64,000 nucleotides of DNA from Triticum aestivum (Eukaryota; Streptophyta; Magnoliopsida; Poales; Poaceae), in NCBI RefSeq assembly GCF_018294505.1, contig NC_057810.1, positions 705,207,095 to 705,271,094 on the forward strand, written 5' to 3'. This document shows positions 20,745-33,375 of the stretch, piece after piece. Below the pieces are notes generated by a model. The model was given only the letters and a program-made list of their open reading frames with translations. It was not told the origin of the DNA and searched no databases. The position numbers were made by a program, and so were the translations under genes. How positions within the stretch are numbered: position 1 is the stretch's first letter; each line of letters starts with the position of its first letter.

Positions 20745-21345
20745 TCTTTGCCGTCTGCCATGGCGGACGGCAAAGGCATGGATGGCGGACGGCAAAGGCC
20801 TTTGCCGTCAGCCAGCGGATGGCAAAATGTCTGGCCGAACAAGTGCCGGAAAAGGCCTTCTTTGCTGTCTACTTCATAGAAGCGGACGGCAAAGGGTTGT
20901 TCCGTCCGCCATTGTAGCCAAGCAGACGACAAAGATTTTGGACAACAGTGGGGTGGGGTGAGAGCTGTTAGGCGTTAATGGCGTGTTCTTTGCTGTCTGC
21001 CAGCAGACAGCAAAGAGGCAAAGCTCCTTGTCGTCCGTTGGCGGACGACAAAGAGCTCAGCTGGGCCAGCGCTGAGAAGCTGCCACGTGGCCAGCTATGC
21101 CGTCTGCCAGCGGATGGCAAAGAGATTTGAATCTTTGTCGTCCGCTGGCAGAGGGCATAGCTGGCCCTGTTTGCCAGTCCTATTTGGCCACTTTGCCGTC
21201 TGCTGGCAGACGGCAAAGTGACCAAATAGGCAACCCAGTGTTCCCAGTTTGTACAGGAAGCTGCCACATGGCCTCTTTGCCGTCTGCTAGCAGTCGGCAA
21301 AGCTCTTTGCCGTCTGCTAGCGGACGACAAAGAGGCTATATATCC
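20745..21345. repeat. Left subterminal repeats of CACTA B
   Basis: At least ten variants of TTTGCCGTCTGCCAGC and inverse GC..ACGGCAAAG occur, many as back-to-back palindromes, for example around 21195. The same family occupies 50771-51030 at the right end. These are candidate transposase-binding sites, not host operators. Confidence 0.88.
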
Positions 21346-21369
21346 CCTGTTTCTTTAATCCATTTAATT

Positions 21370-22250
21370 TGGCAAACAACATATAACAAATATACATACA
21401 TACATAGAACTCCAACATATCCAACAAAATATAACAGCATGCCAAGAACATATTTCATCAAATCCAACATATCCAACAACATAGTTCAACAAAATCCAAC
21501 ATATCCATATATGTACATACATATCTAGAAACAAGTTTCCAACAACATATCCATATAGACAAATATACATATCCAACAAGTTTTCATAAACAACAAGGAA
21601 GCAATAGAAGAATAGGACACTCCATCAATGCAATCTTCCTCATCTAAAGCAAATCTGCAAATTGGGAAAGATGAAAGTTAGAACAAGAAGAAGAAGAAGA
21701 CTAGCTAGAAGAAAAGGAAGAGGAGGAAAATAATAATAATAAGAAGATCTTCTTCTTCTTTTCTTCCTATTCCTTCTTTTCTTCCTCTTCCTTGATTTTC
21801 TTCATCTTATTATGTCATTTATGGACTAAATAGGCTAAGGTAGGTAAAGATGCTATTTTTGGGCTAAGGTAGGTAAAAATGCTAAGTGTGTAGGTCAATT
21901 TAGAGCTAAGCTAGGTAAATAGGTAATTTTGGAGCTAATGTAGGTTAAATGGATCATTTTGGAGCTAACCTAGGTAAACTTGGTCATTTTTGAGCTAACC
22001 TAGCTAATTATGCCATTTTTGACCTAACTAAGCTTATTGTGTCATTTTAGAGGACAACAAGCTAAGTATATGACATTTATGAGGTTAGCAAGGTTATTGT
22101 GCCATTTACGAATAAAAACAAGTAAGAGGAGGAAAATTATGTCATCTTATTCTTCTTCTTCTTCTTCTTCTTCTTCTTCTTCCTATTCCTTCTTTTCTTC
22201 CTCTTCCTTGATTTTCTTCATCTTATTATGTCATTTGTGGACCAAATAGG
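21370..22250. repeat. Spacer with CCAACATATCC, TTC and intron-type repeats
   Basis: Irregular copies of CCAACATATCCAACAA (21410-21575), short GAA/TTC runs (21690-21780, 22152-22185) and a degenerate array of GTCATTTTGGAGCTAA-type phrases (21810-22090). The TTCTTCCTATTCCTTCTTTTC block near 21765 recurs near 22180. No gene seen; it lies beyond the 3' end of the Transposase_24 gene. Confidence 0.65.
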
Positions 22251-23329
22251 CTAAATTATGTCATAAATAGACTAAATAGGCCAAATACGAAGAAAAATAC
22301 CGTTATCACGAAGGTGAAAGAACGGTCGGGGCTGCGCCAATGGCGGGCGTAGGTGAAGGACTGGTCGGGGTTCCGCCATTGCCAGACGCAGAATGATTGG
22401 TCGATGCTTGTCGGGAGGCATGCTGCACCAAAGATCATTTCTAATAATGTCTCGTTAGCATGATGCAACTGAAATGTGAATACTAGTACCTAACGACCAT
22501 TCAAATAGAACTCACCGTGGGCGCCGGAGTAATCTAGGGCATCGGCGGAGGGGTCTGACCGTTTTTCTCGCATATGGTCTGCACATTTGGTTCTCACGAA
22601 TTAGTCATATTAGTTCGTAATGCGAACATTATGTGCATGATTTGTCTAATATGCACGAGAAACATACCACGAGGAGCTCGTATAGGGCCCGGTGAGACGC
22701 CTCGTTCCGGTTCCTCTCCTCCTCTGATAGCTTAGCCGTCCTCTCCTCCATCTCCCTCTCCCTCTCCGCCGCCTCCCTTTTTGCCTCCTCCAAAAGCGCA
22801 TGGGTGTTCAATCTCTCTTTCTCAACCAATGCCTGCAACACATCACTCCTTGTTAGCATTGTAATCATCGATGGATGCACACACAATGTAAAGGTGAGAG
22901 AGTCCGTATAACTAACCGCCATGGCGAGCTCCGCGGGCCTTGCGCGAGGCGTTATCTCAGGAGCAGAGCTACTCTGGCACTTCTTGATCTGCGGGAGAGT
23001 CATAGGACAACGTATCACTCCATCACCAATGGCGGAGGAGCCATGGGACCTCCCGCCACTAGATATCATCACCAACTCTATATCAAAAGGATCCTGACTC
23101 GGGTTAAAGTCCTGTTCTTCCCCTCGTCTCTATACCTCACGAGCTTGTGGTGGGCGGAGATATTGGTGAAGCTCTTTGGATGATCTAGGTCAGACTCCGA
23201 GAATGCCTTGGCCTTCTTGTAAGGGGCACTATGGGCCATGTCATAGAGGTCGAACAGATTTGACACAGGCTTCTCGTTGTGGTGCGCCTGAGAGAGAGGA
23301 ACAAAATATTAGTTAAGGGCTCAAGCTAG

Positions 23330-23860
23330 CATGAAGAATGGTATTGCTATGTAAAGAGGTCATTTTGGAGCTAAGTAAGGTTATTATGTCATTCTCAAGG
23401 AAAATAAGCAAAGTTTAGGTCATTTTGAAGGTAACCAAGATTATTATGCCATTTTTGACGAAAGTATGCTAATTATGTCATTATTGAGCTATCCAAGGTA
23501 GTTATGCCATTTTTATCTAACTAAAGCTTATTTAGGCATTTTATAGAGCTATCTAAGGTTATTATGTCATTTTAGAGCTAATTATGTCATGAATGAACTA
23601 TCTAAGATTAGTTTAGGTAGTTATGCCATTTTTAACTAACTAAAGCATATTTAGTTATTTTATAGAGCTATCTAAGGTTATTATGTCATTTTAGAGCCAA
23701 TTATGTCATAAATGTACTATCCAAGGTACTTATGCCATTTTTTAACTAACTAAAGCATATTTAGTTATTTTATAGAGCTATCTAAGGTTATTATGTCATT
23801 TTAGAGCTAATTATGTCATAAATGTACTATCCAAGGTAGTAATGCCATTTTTAACTAACT
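23330..23860. repeat. Degenerate TTATGTCATTTTAGAGCTAA intron array
   Basis: Repeats combining TTATGTCATTTTAGAGC, CTATCTAAGGTTATTATG and ATGCCATTTTTAACTAAC recur every 60-120 bp. The array fills an intron of the CACTA B second gene, and CACTA C inserted at its end. Confidence 0.75.
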
Positions 23861-24892
23861 AAGCATACACTACAAGAAATATGTCAACTTATGACCTTCT
23901 GTCAGTGACCCTCGAAGAATTGGTCATAAATTTATGACCATTTTAGACCAATTGGTCAAAAGCTGTTCAGGGGGCTTCAAACCCTAAACCATTGCGACCA
24001 TTTTGGTCAGAAAGGTCGTAATTTCCTTACATGAAATGGTCACAAAGCAAACAATGTTAGTCCGCTGCCTTATTTCTAGTTGTTAATGACCAATATAGAT
24101 GGTCATAACCTTGTAGATTGTGGTGGGTTGTGATGACTAGGCGCCATCTCATCAGTTTTGCCTATGTGTCATGTCCATGTGGCAGTTTTTGCCCTAGGTT
24201 GTGAAGCAACCTATATTTCTATCATTCCCAAAATTCCCAAAAAAATCTCATAAATTCTTTGGGTCATATCTTCATCAAATATGTAAAAATCTTCCTTGCC
24301 TAGTTCAAAAGTAATTCAAAAATATTCATTTTCCTATTCTGTTCAGAGTAACAGTTTGTGAAGGAAGTACCACTTTGGCACGTCCAAATAGTATCCATTT
24401 TCTACAGTGCTTTCCTATGACCAAATAACGATCCTCCACCAAATGCCAGCTCAATCCATTCATTATTTTGAGCCGAGCTTCAACATTCGTATTTATGTCC
24501 AGTGTGGTGGTTTGCAAAGCAAGTACCACCTAGGCTCCTCATTTTGAGCTGGAAATTTGTGAAGACGGTCCTCTTAGTAACTGATCATCCTCAGCCAAAA
24601 CTCACGCCCATTAGCCATGTACATTTCCCGTACCGCTAATCAAACACTTGGCCGCTGATTCATGTTTGAGCATCGATCGGTCTCCTCGTGAGAATCTTAT
24701 GTTGTAATTTTGTTCCTAGCACCTACCTGGGGAGTGCTCAACCCACTAGACATGCCTAGGCTGCCCAGAACACAAGGCAACGCCACGGTCACGCGGTGAC
24801 CACGCGACGGGCATGCGAGTTTACGCGCTCTAGAGTTGGGGCCCTCGGCCACCGCCCAAACCTCGACGTATCACCACCAAACAATGTATTTA

Positions 24893-27187
24893 TGATTAAA
24901 TAGGTACTTATGTAACTAGAAATGATTTTTGCAAAAAATAAATAGCAAACTATGAGGCAGCTGTAGTTCAAATTTGACCCACTTCCACCTGAATCGGCGG
25001 GAATTTGTCTTTTTCACCAGAGGTGGATCAAAACTTTTGACACCCAACCATTTTGTCAATTGTGCATTAAATATGTCCTAATATTTTATAAAAATGATTT
25101 GGTACAATTTTGCAACAAATATATGGTAAAATTTGAACTTCACAAAATGAGATCAAAACTTCACAAAAAAAACCTCATTTCGGGCACTCGAAAAATGGAA
25201 AATGAATTTTCCGTGCAAAGAAAATGAAAACTCCCTTTGGCAACATTGTTTGGAATTCCAAGATGCACCCTTGTGCACAATATGAGATCATTTGAACAAA
25301 CTATGCCATGAATGTGACCATGAGATTGAGCGTTTGGGTTGAAATCCATGAATCTTCACACATGATAGCTCATTTATGAGAACACTTTTCTAAAATAATT
25401 TCTGTATTACAAGATTATTATTTTTCCTGGAAACTTGGTCACATATAATGACACAATGCGAAGGTTTTCCAATTTTTTGATTTTTTTTGAATTTTTTATG
25501 CCCGTTTGAAAATGCGGTCAAAACGGCGGGCTTGACCGTTCCTAGCTAGTGGTTGAATCTTGGAAAACTTTTGATGTTTCTCTGATTAAACAGATACTTA
25601 TGTACCTAGAAATGATTTTTGGAAAAAATAAATAGCAAACTATGAGGCAGCTGCAGTTCAAATTTGACCCGCTTCCAGTTGAATCGGCGGGAATTTGTCT
25701 TTTTCACCAGAGGTGGATCAAAACTTTTGACACCCAACCATTTTGTCAATTGTGCATTAAATATGTCCTAATATTTTATAAAAATGATTTGGTACAATTT
25801 TGCAACAAATATATGGTAGGTCCTTCACAAAAAAACATCATTTCGGGCACTCGAAAAATGGAAAATGAATTTTCCGTGCAAAGCAAATGAAAACTCCCTT
25901 TGGCAACATTGTTTGGAATTCCAAGATTCACCCTTGTGCACAGTATGAGATCATTTGAACAAACTATGCCATGAATGTGACCATGAGATTGAGCGTTTGG
26001 GTTGAAATCCATGAATCTTCACACATGATAGCTCATTTATGAGAACACTTTTCTAAAATAATTTCTGTATTACAAGATTATTATTTTTCCTGGAAACTTG
26101 GTCACATATAATGACACAATGCGAAGGTTTTCCAATTTTTTGATTTTTTTTGAATTTTTTATGCCCGTTTGAAAATGCGTTCAAAACGGCGGGCTTGACC
26201 GTTCCTAGCTAGTGGTTGAATCTTGGAAAACTTTTGATGTTTCTCTGATTAAATAGATACTTATGTACCTAGAAATGATTTTTGAAAAAAATAAATAGCA
26301 AACTATGAGGCAGCTGCAGTTCAAATTTGACCCGCTTCCAACTGAATCAGCGGGAATTTGTCTTTTTCACCAGAGGTGGATCAAAACTTTTGACACCCAA
26401 CCATTTTGTCAATTGTGCATTAAATATGTCCTAATATTTTATAAAAATGATTTGGTACAATTTTGCAACAAATATATGGTAGGTCCTTAACAAAAAAACC
26501 TCATTTCGGGCACTCGAAAAATGGAAAATGAATTTTCCGTGCAAAGCAAATGAAAACTCCCTTTGGCAACATTGTTTGGAATTCCAAGATGCACCCTTGT
26601 GCACAATGTGATATCATTTGAACAAACTATGCCATGAATATGGCCATAAGATTGATCATTTGGCTTGAAAGCCATTGATCTCCACACATGATAGCTCGTT
26701 TCTGAGAACACTTTTTTAAAATAATTGCCATATTACAAGTTTGTTATTTTTCCTGGGAACTTGGCCACATATGATGACACAATGCGAAGGTTTCCCAATT
26801 TTTTGATTTTTTTTGAATTTTTTATGCCCGTTCCAAAATGCGATCAAAACGGCGGGAATGACCGTTCCTAGCTAGTGGTTGAATCTTGGAATTTTTTTGG
26901 TGTTTCTCTGATTAAATAGGTCCTTATGTAACTAGAAATGATTTTTGGAAAAAAATAAATAGCAAACTATGAGACAGCTGCAGTTCAAATTTGACCCGCT
27001 TCCAACTGAATCGGTGGAAATTTGTCTTTTTCACCAGATGTGGATCAAAACTTTTTACACCCAACCATTTGGTCAATTATGCGTTAAATATGACCTAGTA
27101 TTTTAGAAAAATGATTTGGTGCAATTTTGCAATAATTATTTGGTAGGTTCTTCACAAAAAACATCATTTGGGGCACTCGAAAAATGA
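24893..27187. repeat. Tandem array of about 665-bp units in CACTA C
   Basis: The anchor AATAGCAAACTATGA(G)GCAGCTG recurs at 24941, 25631, 26294 and 26959, giving spacings of 690, 663 and 665 bp. The first unit is longer by about 27 bp near 25130. The fourth is partial and ends near 27187. Units two and three are the most alike. Short frames with the same peptide in each unit are by-products. Confidence 0.9.
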
Positions 27188-27389
27188 TTAAAAATAGCTA
27201 GAAAGATGAGAAATGCGTACAAATTGGTCCTTATCCATAAAATGTGGTCTAACTCTAGTGAAAATTTGTGTGGTACCCTTTTGCAAAATATTTTTGATAG
27301 CTACTTCACAAAATCCCTCTAGTTTTTGTACTTGGAAACTCTTTTAAATCAATGATTTTCCGAACCAATCAGAACCATTCCCACAGATC

Positions 27390-30300
27390 GATGACATGGC
27401 ACTCATCCATCCATCCATCCATCTCACCATCCCACATCCATCCGTCCATCCATCTGTCCATCCACCCCACTGCCGCACAAACCCTAGCTCACATCACACC
27501 CCTTCCCCCATCGCACCCTTCTCCCCCATCTGCTCGCCGCCGCAGCCACCTCCCGATCCAATCTCACTCCGCCGCCTCCCGATCCACCGCCGACCTCGCC
27601 TTCCTCCTCACTCACCGCCGACCTTGCCGTCCTCCTCACCCACCGCTGCCGACCTCGTCCCTCCCTCCCCTCACCATCTCTCCCTCGTCTCACCTCACCG
27701 CGAGCGCCGCAACCCAATCCATCCCCGCCTCCCTTCCAGATCCATCGCCGCCACCGCCACCTCCCTCCGGCAGAGCTCGCCGTCGTTCATGGTCTCCCCC
27801 ACGCCCCCCTCCTCTCGCCCCTCCCCTTCCCTCACCACCCAACCGAACCAACCAGCTCACGAACCCGAAGAGAAAAGCGAGCAGAGGCGAGATGGCGACC
27901 GGACGCGAGGCCGGCGAGGCGGCGCCGGGGGAGGAGAAGGAGCAGAGGGAGTGGGCAGATCTGACGCCGGTGTGCCTGGCAGAGGCGTTCTAGCGGCTGG
28001 GCCTGGCTGACGCCGGTGTGCCCCGCCCCACCCAGATCAAATCAGACACATCTGTGCTGCCTCCCTTCCAGATCCATCGTCAGCACGGCTCCGGCGACTT
28101 TGGCAGCTCCTCCCCGACATCTACCGCGCCCTCACACGTGGCTTAGCCCCTGGATGGTGCTATTCCGCCCGGTGGCCATGGGGTACTCGAGCTCTCCTCC
28201 AGTGACTCCATCCCCTCCTCTTTCTCTCCCTCTCTCTCTCTCTAACTCCGCTCTGTTCTTCGATTGTAGGTATGCAGGAGGAAGGATGGATTGTAGATAG
28301 ACTGGACAACAAGGATGGATGGCGCCTGGGGAGGGAGTGCTCGACCATGGCTGCTTGTCGGGATGTATCAGCCATGGATCTTATTCTGGCTGTAGGTGAT
28401 CTCGTCCTCTCCTCCTCTCTACTCGATTGAATTGTTGGTACTAGGATTCGGGGTTCAGATGGGTTGAGGCAGTAGACTGTTTTGTGCATCTCAGTTAGAA
28501 CTTGTTTATTTCGTCCCCGTGCCGTGTCATGTTAATTTTGTTGCATCCTACTGTCATATCCAGCGGTTTTGTTTTCTGTTGCTGAACTTGAATTACATAG
28601 CTAGGATGGAGTTACTGTCAAGTGTTTGCATCCTTTTAAGTTGGAGGATGCAGCAATTTGGGAGTGGGAAATGCCCCGGATTTTGGGATCTAGATGGTTT
28701 GGGGTAGCTGAATGCCATGTTACCATGTCATGTTAGTTTTGTTGCATCCTTATGTCATATTCAGTTGTTTCCTATTACTGAACCCTGGTCTACACGCTAG
28801 CGCATTGCGAGTGCAACCCCGGTCTCCTTCTTTGTCAGTGTTGTCTGCAATAGCTGTTTGGTGTTGGTTCTGCAGTATTTTCAGTTCAACAGCAGTTCCT
28901 TCGTTGTACTATGAATCTGCAGTAGTTCTTTCTTTCCAACACAATATCAAAAGATTAAGATTATAGATGTATGTTGATGAATGGTCCATTACAGTAGTTC
29001 TTTCTGCAGTAATTTCATAGATTAAGATTACATATGTATGTTCATGAATGATGAGTAGTTTCAGTTATTTCCTTCTAAATGTGAATTCATGTACATCATC
29101 AAGCATTTCACATTTGCTGTCACAACATTCTGTTAGCTAAAATGAAATCAGACAATGAGCTTTGTTTGTTCTTGTACTCTTTGTATGTTCCTTTGGTTCT
29201 TTTTTAATTTGATGACAATGAACCAAAATAACCAGTTACCAGTAGCTATGTGTGCATTGCCAAGTACAACTGTTCTACTTTGTATGGAATCTTCTATAGA
29301 TATTATTTCTTTTAAGTGTTGCTGGCTATATTAAGATTATACTCGGAGGCACTGTAGCATTAGTGTGTTGTTTCGCTTTTGTTCTTCTCTATCTATGCTT
29401 ACAAGTCAGGTTGTTTTTGTGGCATCCAGGGGCACAATGCTGGTGCTGGTAGGCAAGCTAGCACCCATGGATTCGTGAACTGGCTTGGATGTGTACTTGG
29501 TCGCCGGGGTTGGATGAGGACGATGGCAACAAGGTGAGACCATCGTGATCCACCCTCCTACTTCCTTCTCGTGATTCCCTAACTGCTCAACATGTTGATC
29601 TGTTCTAAACATCTGAAGCTTGCTGTGTGTAGGGTGACTAGTGATGTTCAGTGTTTATTGTGTGTGTTTTCTACACAAACACACATGGTCCTTACGTTTC
29701 AATCTCCTCTGCTGCTTACTGACAGAGTACTACACACGTATAGTAGTTGAGTAGTAGTGTGTAGGGACTCTTGAGGAAAGTTTACGTACTTAAACATTAT
29801 GCTTAAAATAAAAGTTGTAATTCCCTTGTAGTAGTATGTTTATGAATGGCTGCATGAAATGATTGTCCAGTACTTCAAATATTTGAATCGGGGTTAATGT
29901 AATCACTTGCTGCATCCTGTTTGATTGGCCGGAGATGCTAATAGGAAAGCAAAGCAAATAGGAAAAGCATGTGCTGCTACTTTTGCTTATCCTCCGCACA
30001 CAAGTAAAGCGAAGCATCCTATTTTGATTTCTTCATTCATGATGCATAAAATTCTGGTATTGTGTTCATATAGCTAATCTGCTGGTGTTGTGCATAAAAT
30101 TCCAGGATCTTTGCGTGTAAGTTCTGGTTGTAGTGCCTATCTTTAGTAAGATTAAATTGCTACTATTACTGATGAATGGTTGAGTTCTAAAACTTGAAGT
30201 AGCACCTACTTTCTGGTCCTGTAGTGTTTAAAACTGATAATTATGATGCATTGGTCGTCCATATGGCCTTCTTTTTTAATGCATATATATGATGTAGTTG

Positions 30301-31050
30301 ATAGGCCTTGATCTCAACCTCTCAAGTTTATGTTCCCTGGTGTGTAGTTAACTTGTCATTTTTATTGGCAAGCGTGTAATGAATTTATTAGAATTTTTCT
30401 CCTATTGCCGTGTACAGTATGTAGCAAAAAGGTCTATATTACTGAGGATGTATAATGTAGAAGTATAGAAACCATAAATTCAAGCTTCTGCTGTAGCATG
30501 CTCAATATATATTGTTATAGAATAGTGTTCTGCAAAAGGTTGAAACACCATGGTCTCAGTCATTTGTAGGAAATAGAAACACTAAGGCTGACATGCACTT
30601 CACTGTTTCACTTGTTTTTTCCAATTTAATTTTGTGGATAGTAAATTTGCGATTGTACGCCTTTTGTGAAAAAATTGCATTTTACGTTTCCATGCCCTGT
30701 AATGCTGAAGCATGGTTCTCTGATATTCTGCACCACTGAAAGGCTGATATCTTGTATAAATTTGGCTTTTGGCAGGTAATCCTTTTCCCTGCCATGTTCA
30801 GGTGCATCACTCTGATGCCGATGAAGGGTGAGATCTTTGGTCGACACTATGGAGAAGACCCTGAAGCCTGGTGTGTTCCTCAAATCGGGACTGATAGAAA
30901 CCGAAGGGCTACTTGAAGTTGTCAAAGGGCACTTGTAGAGCTTGTGGTTGCGATTACACTTGTAGAGACTTGTAGAGCTTGTGGCTGTGATTACCATTGT
31001 ATCTAAGTTATATGATGTAACAGACTTATTTTGGCTGATATTTGAAGTAT
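27390..31050 (+). pseudogene. Host-like gene segment in CACTA C, F-box-like start
   Basis: An abrupt GC-rich leader (27400-27890, beginning with CATC repeats) precedes ATG at 27892, which opens MATGREAGEAAPGEEKEQRE then WADLTPVCLAEAF*RLGLAD. The W..LTPVCL...F.RLGL.D pattern is that of the N-terminal F-box of plant SKIP1-like F-box proteins. A TAG interrupts it and the similarity ends where a duplicated GACGCCGGTGTGCC phrase (27965, 28009) occurs. Downstream to about 31050 the base composition alternates exon-like and intron-like, but I recognise no further domain. Transduplication by the CACTA element is inferred. Confidence 0.45.
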
Positions 31051-31599
31051 TATCTGTGCTTTCTGGTTGTTTTGATTTGAATATTGGTTATTTATTTACC
31101 GATGAATAGAAAACATGGACCCACATATTAGAACATGACAATCGGGACCCATTTGAGTACTGGACCCATCTCCTAAAAAAATACAAACCGTTGAGCCAGA
31201 AAGGCCTTGACCCAAAAACAAAAAAGGTTGAAATATTAGGCCAGGCCCATGTAGCAGACCGGAATGACAAAAAAATGATAACTAAAAAGGCCGAATTAAT
31301 GGGCTCGGCCCATGTAGAACACCAAAACAGACCGGGCTGAATCTTGTGCCACATCAGCTTGCCACGCTGGATGCCTACGTGGCCTGGGGAGGTTGCTAGT
31401 GACCAAAACGCCACAGTAGGAATATTTTGGTCGTAAACGTCTTTGACCATTCCAGAAGAAAGGTCGCTATAGTCAGTTTACGACGGCCAGCTTTTGACCT
31501 TCTGTTTTTGGTCACAAAAAGGTCATAAATGGAAATTTGTGACCTTTCAGTGACCAATAGTGGAGGTCATAAGTTGACATATTTCTTGTAGTGATATTA

Positions 31600-33375
31600 A
31601 GTCATTTTGGAAGGGAAAAAGATAGCATGAAGAATGAAATTGCATGAATGATGTAGCAAACCACATACCCAGTGATCCCCGTACTTAAACATGTTGGAGT
31701 TCTCTTGATGGTGTGGCACACCAACCATTTGGTCACGCTTATCCTTGGCCCTATGGTGTTCGACACGCCATTGGGGAGAGCACCACATATCCACCAACGC
31801 CTCCCAACAGTCCATCTTATCCGCACACCATCTCAGGGGCACCTAGGTTAGTCAAGAGAAATTTCAGCGCTACACCTACAAATCAAATCAAGAAAATTAA
31901 GTTCAAGGCCTTAAGAATAGGTAACTACCTGTAAATACTTCTCCTTACTCAGAAACTTGCCGCGACACTTCTTCTTGCCCCTCTTAATACCCTTCGAGGC
32001 GTAGTAGTCTCGAACGGCCTACACCCAAGCCTCGTGCCGTAAGTTCTGAAGTAGGCGCTTGCACTCGGCTTCGACAACCATAGACGCGGCCTCCTGTTCT
32101 CCCTCTGAAACCTTGTAGAAGGTCTGCAATCGAACAAGACAACACTGATTAGTACAATCACTAGGTAGTGTTGATTTTTAATTCTGTAAAGGAGAAATTA
32201 CCCAAAACCGACGGAACACAATGTCGGCCACCGTCTCACACAAGACACCGGCGACCCTCTCCTCCGGAGGGGCCGGGGCAATCGAGTACAGCTCCCAGCT
32301 CAGTGCTAGCTGTGGAACCTGACCCTCACCGGGCAACGTGACCCACCCAGGGAAGTGCTGCCGGCAAATCACACCAAGGACCATGTTGGGCCTGCGGACA
32401 CCACGGGGGTGTACCCAGCCCCTGCAGTATGACAAGGCCAACACATTAGATAATAATTTGAAGAAATGTGAAGGCAAAAGGTTAAAAAAGAGTAAATACA
32501 CTTACTTCAACCTATTAGGCGCAATCAACCACCTCTAGTCGGGGTCGTCGGCACGGGCGGGAGCTTTGTACAGCCACGCTTGTACACCTTCTTGCCCTTC
32601 TCAACCAGCTCATCATCGCTGCAGCTATCATTAGAAAAGGTGTCCTCGCTACCATCACTAGGGCCACTAGCCTCCGGAGCCTCGTGGGAAGAAGACTCTG
32701 GGACTGAAATCTTCTGGGACGAAGAAATTGGGACCGGACTCACGTGGGGTGAAGGATCGACGACCCGAGTCTGGTGGGGTGAAGGATCAGCGACCCGAGT
32801 CCGGTGGGGAGAAGGATCGGCGACCCGAGTCTGGTGGGGCGAAGGATCGGCGACTGGAGGCTCATGGACCAGAGTCTGAGACGGGTCCACGTCAGACGGA
32901 GCAGTCCTGTGCTCGGGTGAATCAGCTAGGGGTGGCGGCGAAGAAGGCGTAGCAGCCTTCCTACCTCTCCCGCTGCCACGTCCATCTCTAACCGCCTTCT
33001 TCGTCCTCCCCCGACCTCTCCCACCCGAAGAAGAAGCACCTGCCGCCGATGTCTGCATACTGTCTAGCAGCGCTCTCCGGAGGGGATGGGATGGAATAAT
33101 GGAACCACCCCTCCCAGTAGCACTCGCAGGAGGCTCGGGGCGCTTTGGACCCTTGCCCGCCATCCTGTCAACACCTGCAATGACAAAAAGTAAATGAAAT
33201 TAGTACAACATAAAAAAAATTGAATACCTAACATGAATAATATGTATATAATTTAAGTGTATCATCATCATGAACATAATAAAAATTTGAATACCTGACA
33301 TGAATAATATGTATATATTTAAGTGTATCATCATCACGAACATAATAAAAAATTGAATACCTCACATTACTAATA
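31600..33375. other. Exons and introns of the CACTA B second gene, and gene spacer
   Basis: Exons 1-4 of the minus-strand Transposase_24 gene lie here (see that entry). 33164-33375 is spacer to the transposase 3' end, with a 70-bp direct duplication of an AT-rich phrase (GAATACCT.ACATGAATAATATGTATA at about 33222 and 33291). Confidence 0.7.

Larger units (their letters stand above)
23868..31593. mobile_element. CACTA C: non-autonomous CACTA transposon, 7.7 kb, nested in CACTA B
   Basis: Starts CACTACAAGAAATATGTCAA and ends TTGACATATTTCTTGTAGTG, a perfect 20-bp inverted terminal repeat, flanked by ATA (23865-23867, 31594-31596). Subterminal repeats are GGTCATAA / TTATGACC phrases at both ends. 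No transposase is encoded. It holds a 660-bp tandem array and a gene-like segment resembling captured host sequence. Confidence 0.95.
22306..33163 (-). pseudogene. CACTA B second protein (plant Transposase_24, Ptta/En/Spm), split by CACTA C
   Basis: ATG at 33163 (MAGKGPKRPEPPAS), then a basic stretch and four VADPSPHQTR-type decapeptide repeats. Later exons: about 32427-32203 (WVHPRGVRRPNMVLGVICRQ, FPGWVTLPG), 32122-31932 (FYKVSEGEQEAASMVVEAEC, YYASKGIKRGKKKCRGKFLS), 31845-31670 (WCADKMDCWEALVDMWCSP, VPHHQENSNMFKYG), 23290 onward (PVSNLFDLYDMAHSAP), 22860-22670 (a Glu/Arg coiled coil) and a short exon ending at the TGA at 22306-22308. CACTA C (23868-31593) sits in the intron between the fourth and fifth of these. 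Lesions: a one-base shift near 32540, a TAG replacing a codon in HEAWV*AVRDYY near 32020, and a TAG near 22533. PF03004 proteins accompany CACTA transposases; their role is accessory. Confidence 0.85.

Noticed and set aside
20745..21345. CRISPR-like spaced repeats or operator arrays
   Set aside because: The repeats are palindromic TTTGCCGTC subterminal repeats at both ends of a CACTA transposon in a plant genome; spacers are irregular.
24960..26711. Recurrent 60-80-residue ORFs with the same peptide
   Set aside because: They are the same frame in successive 660-bp tandem units, not a gene family.
27352..28010. Two overlapping frames of over 200 residues before the F-box-like ATG
   Set aside because: Pro/Ser/His-rich translations of a C-rich leader with CATC repeats; both frames are equally open, with no domain.
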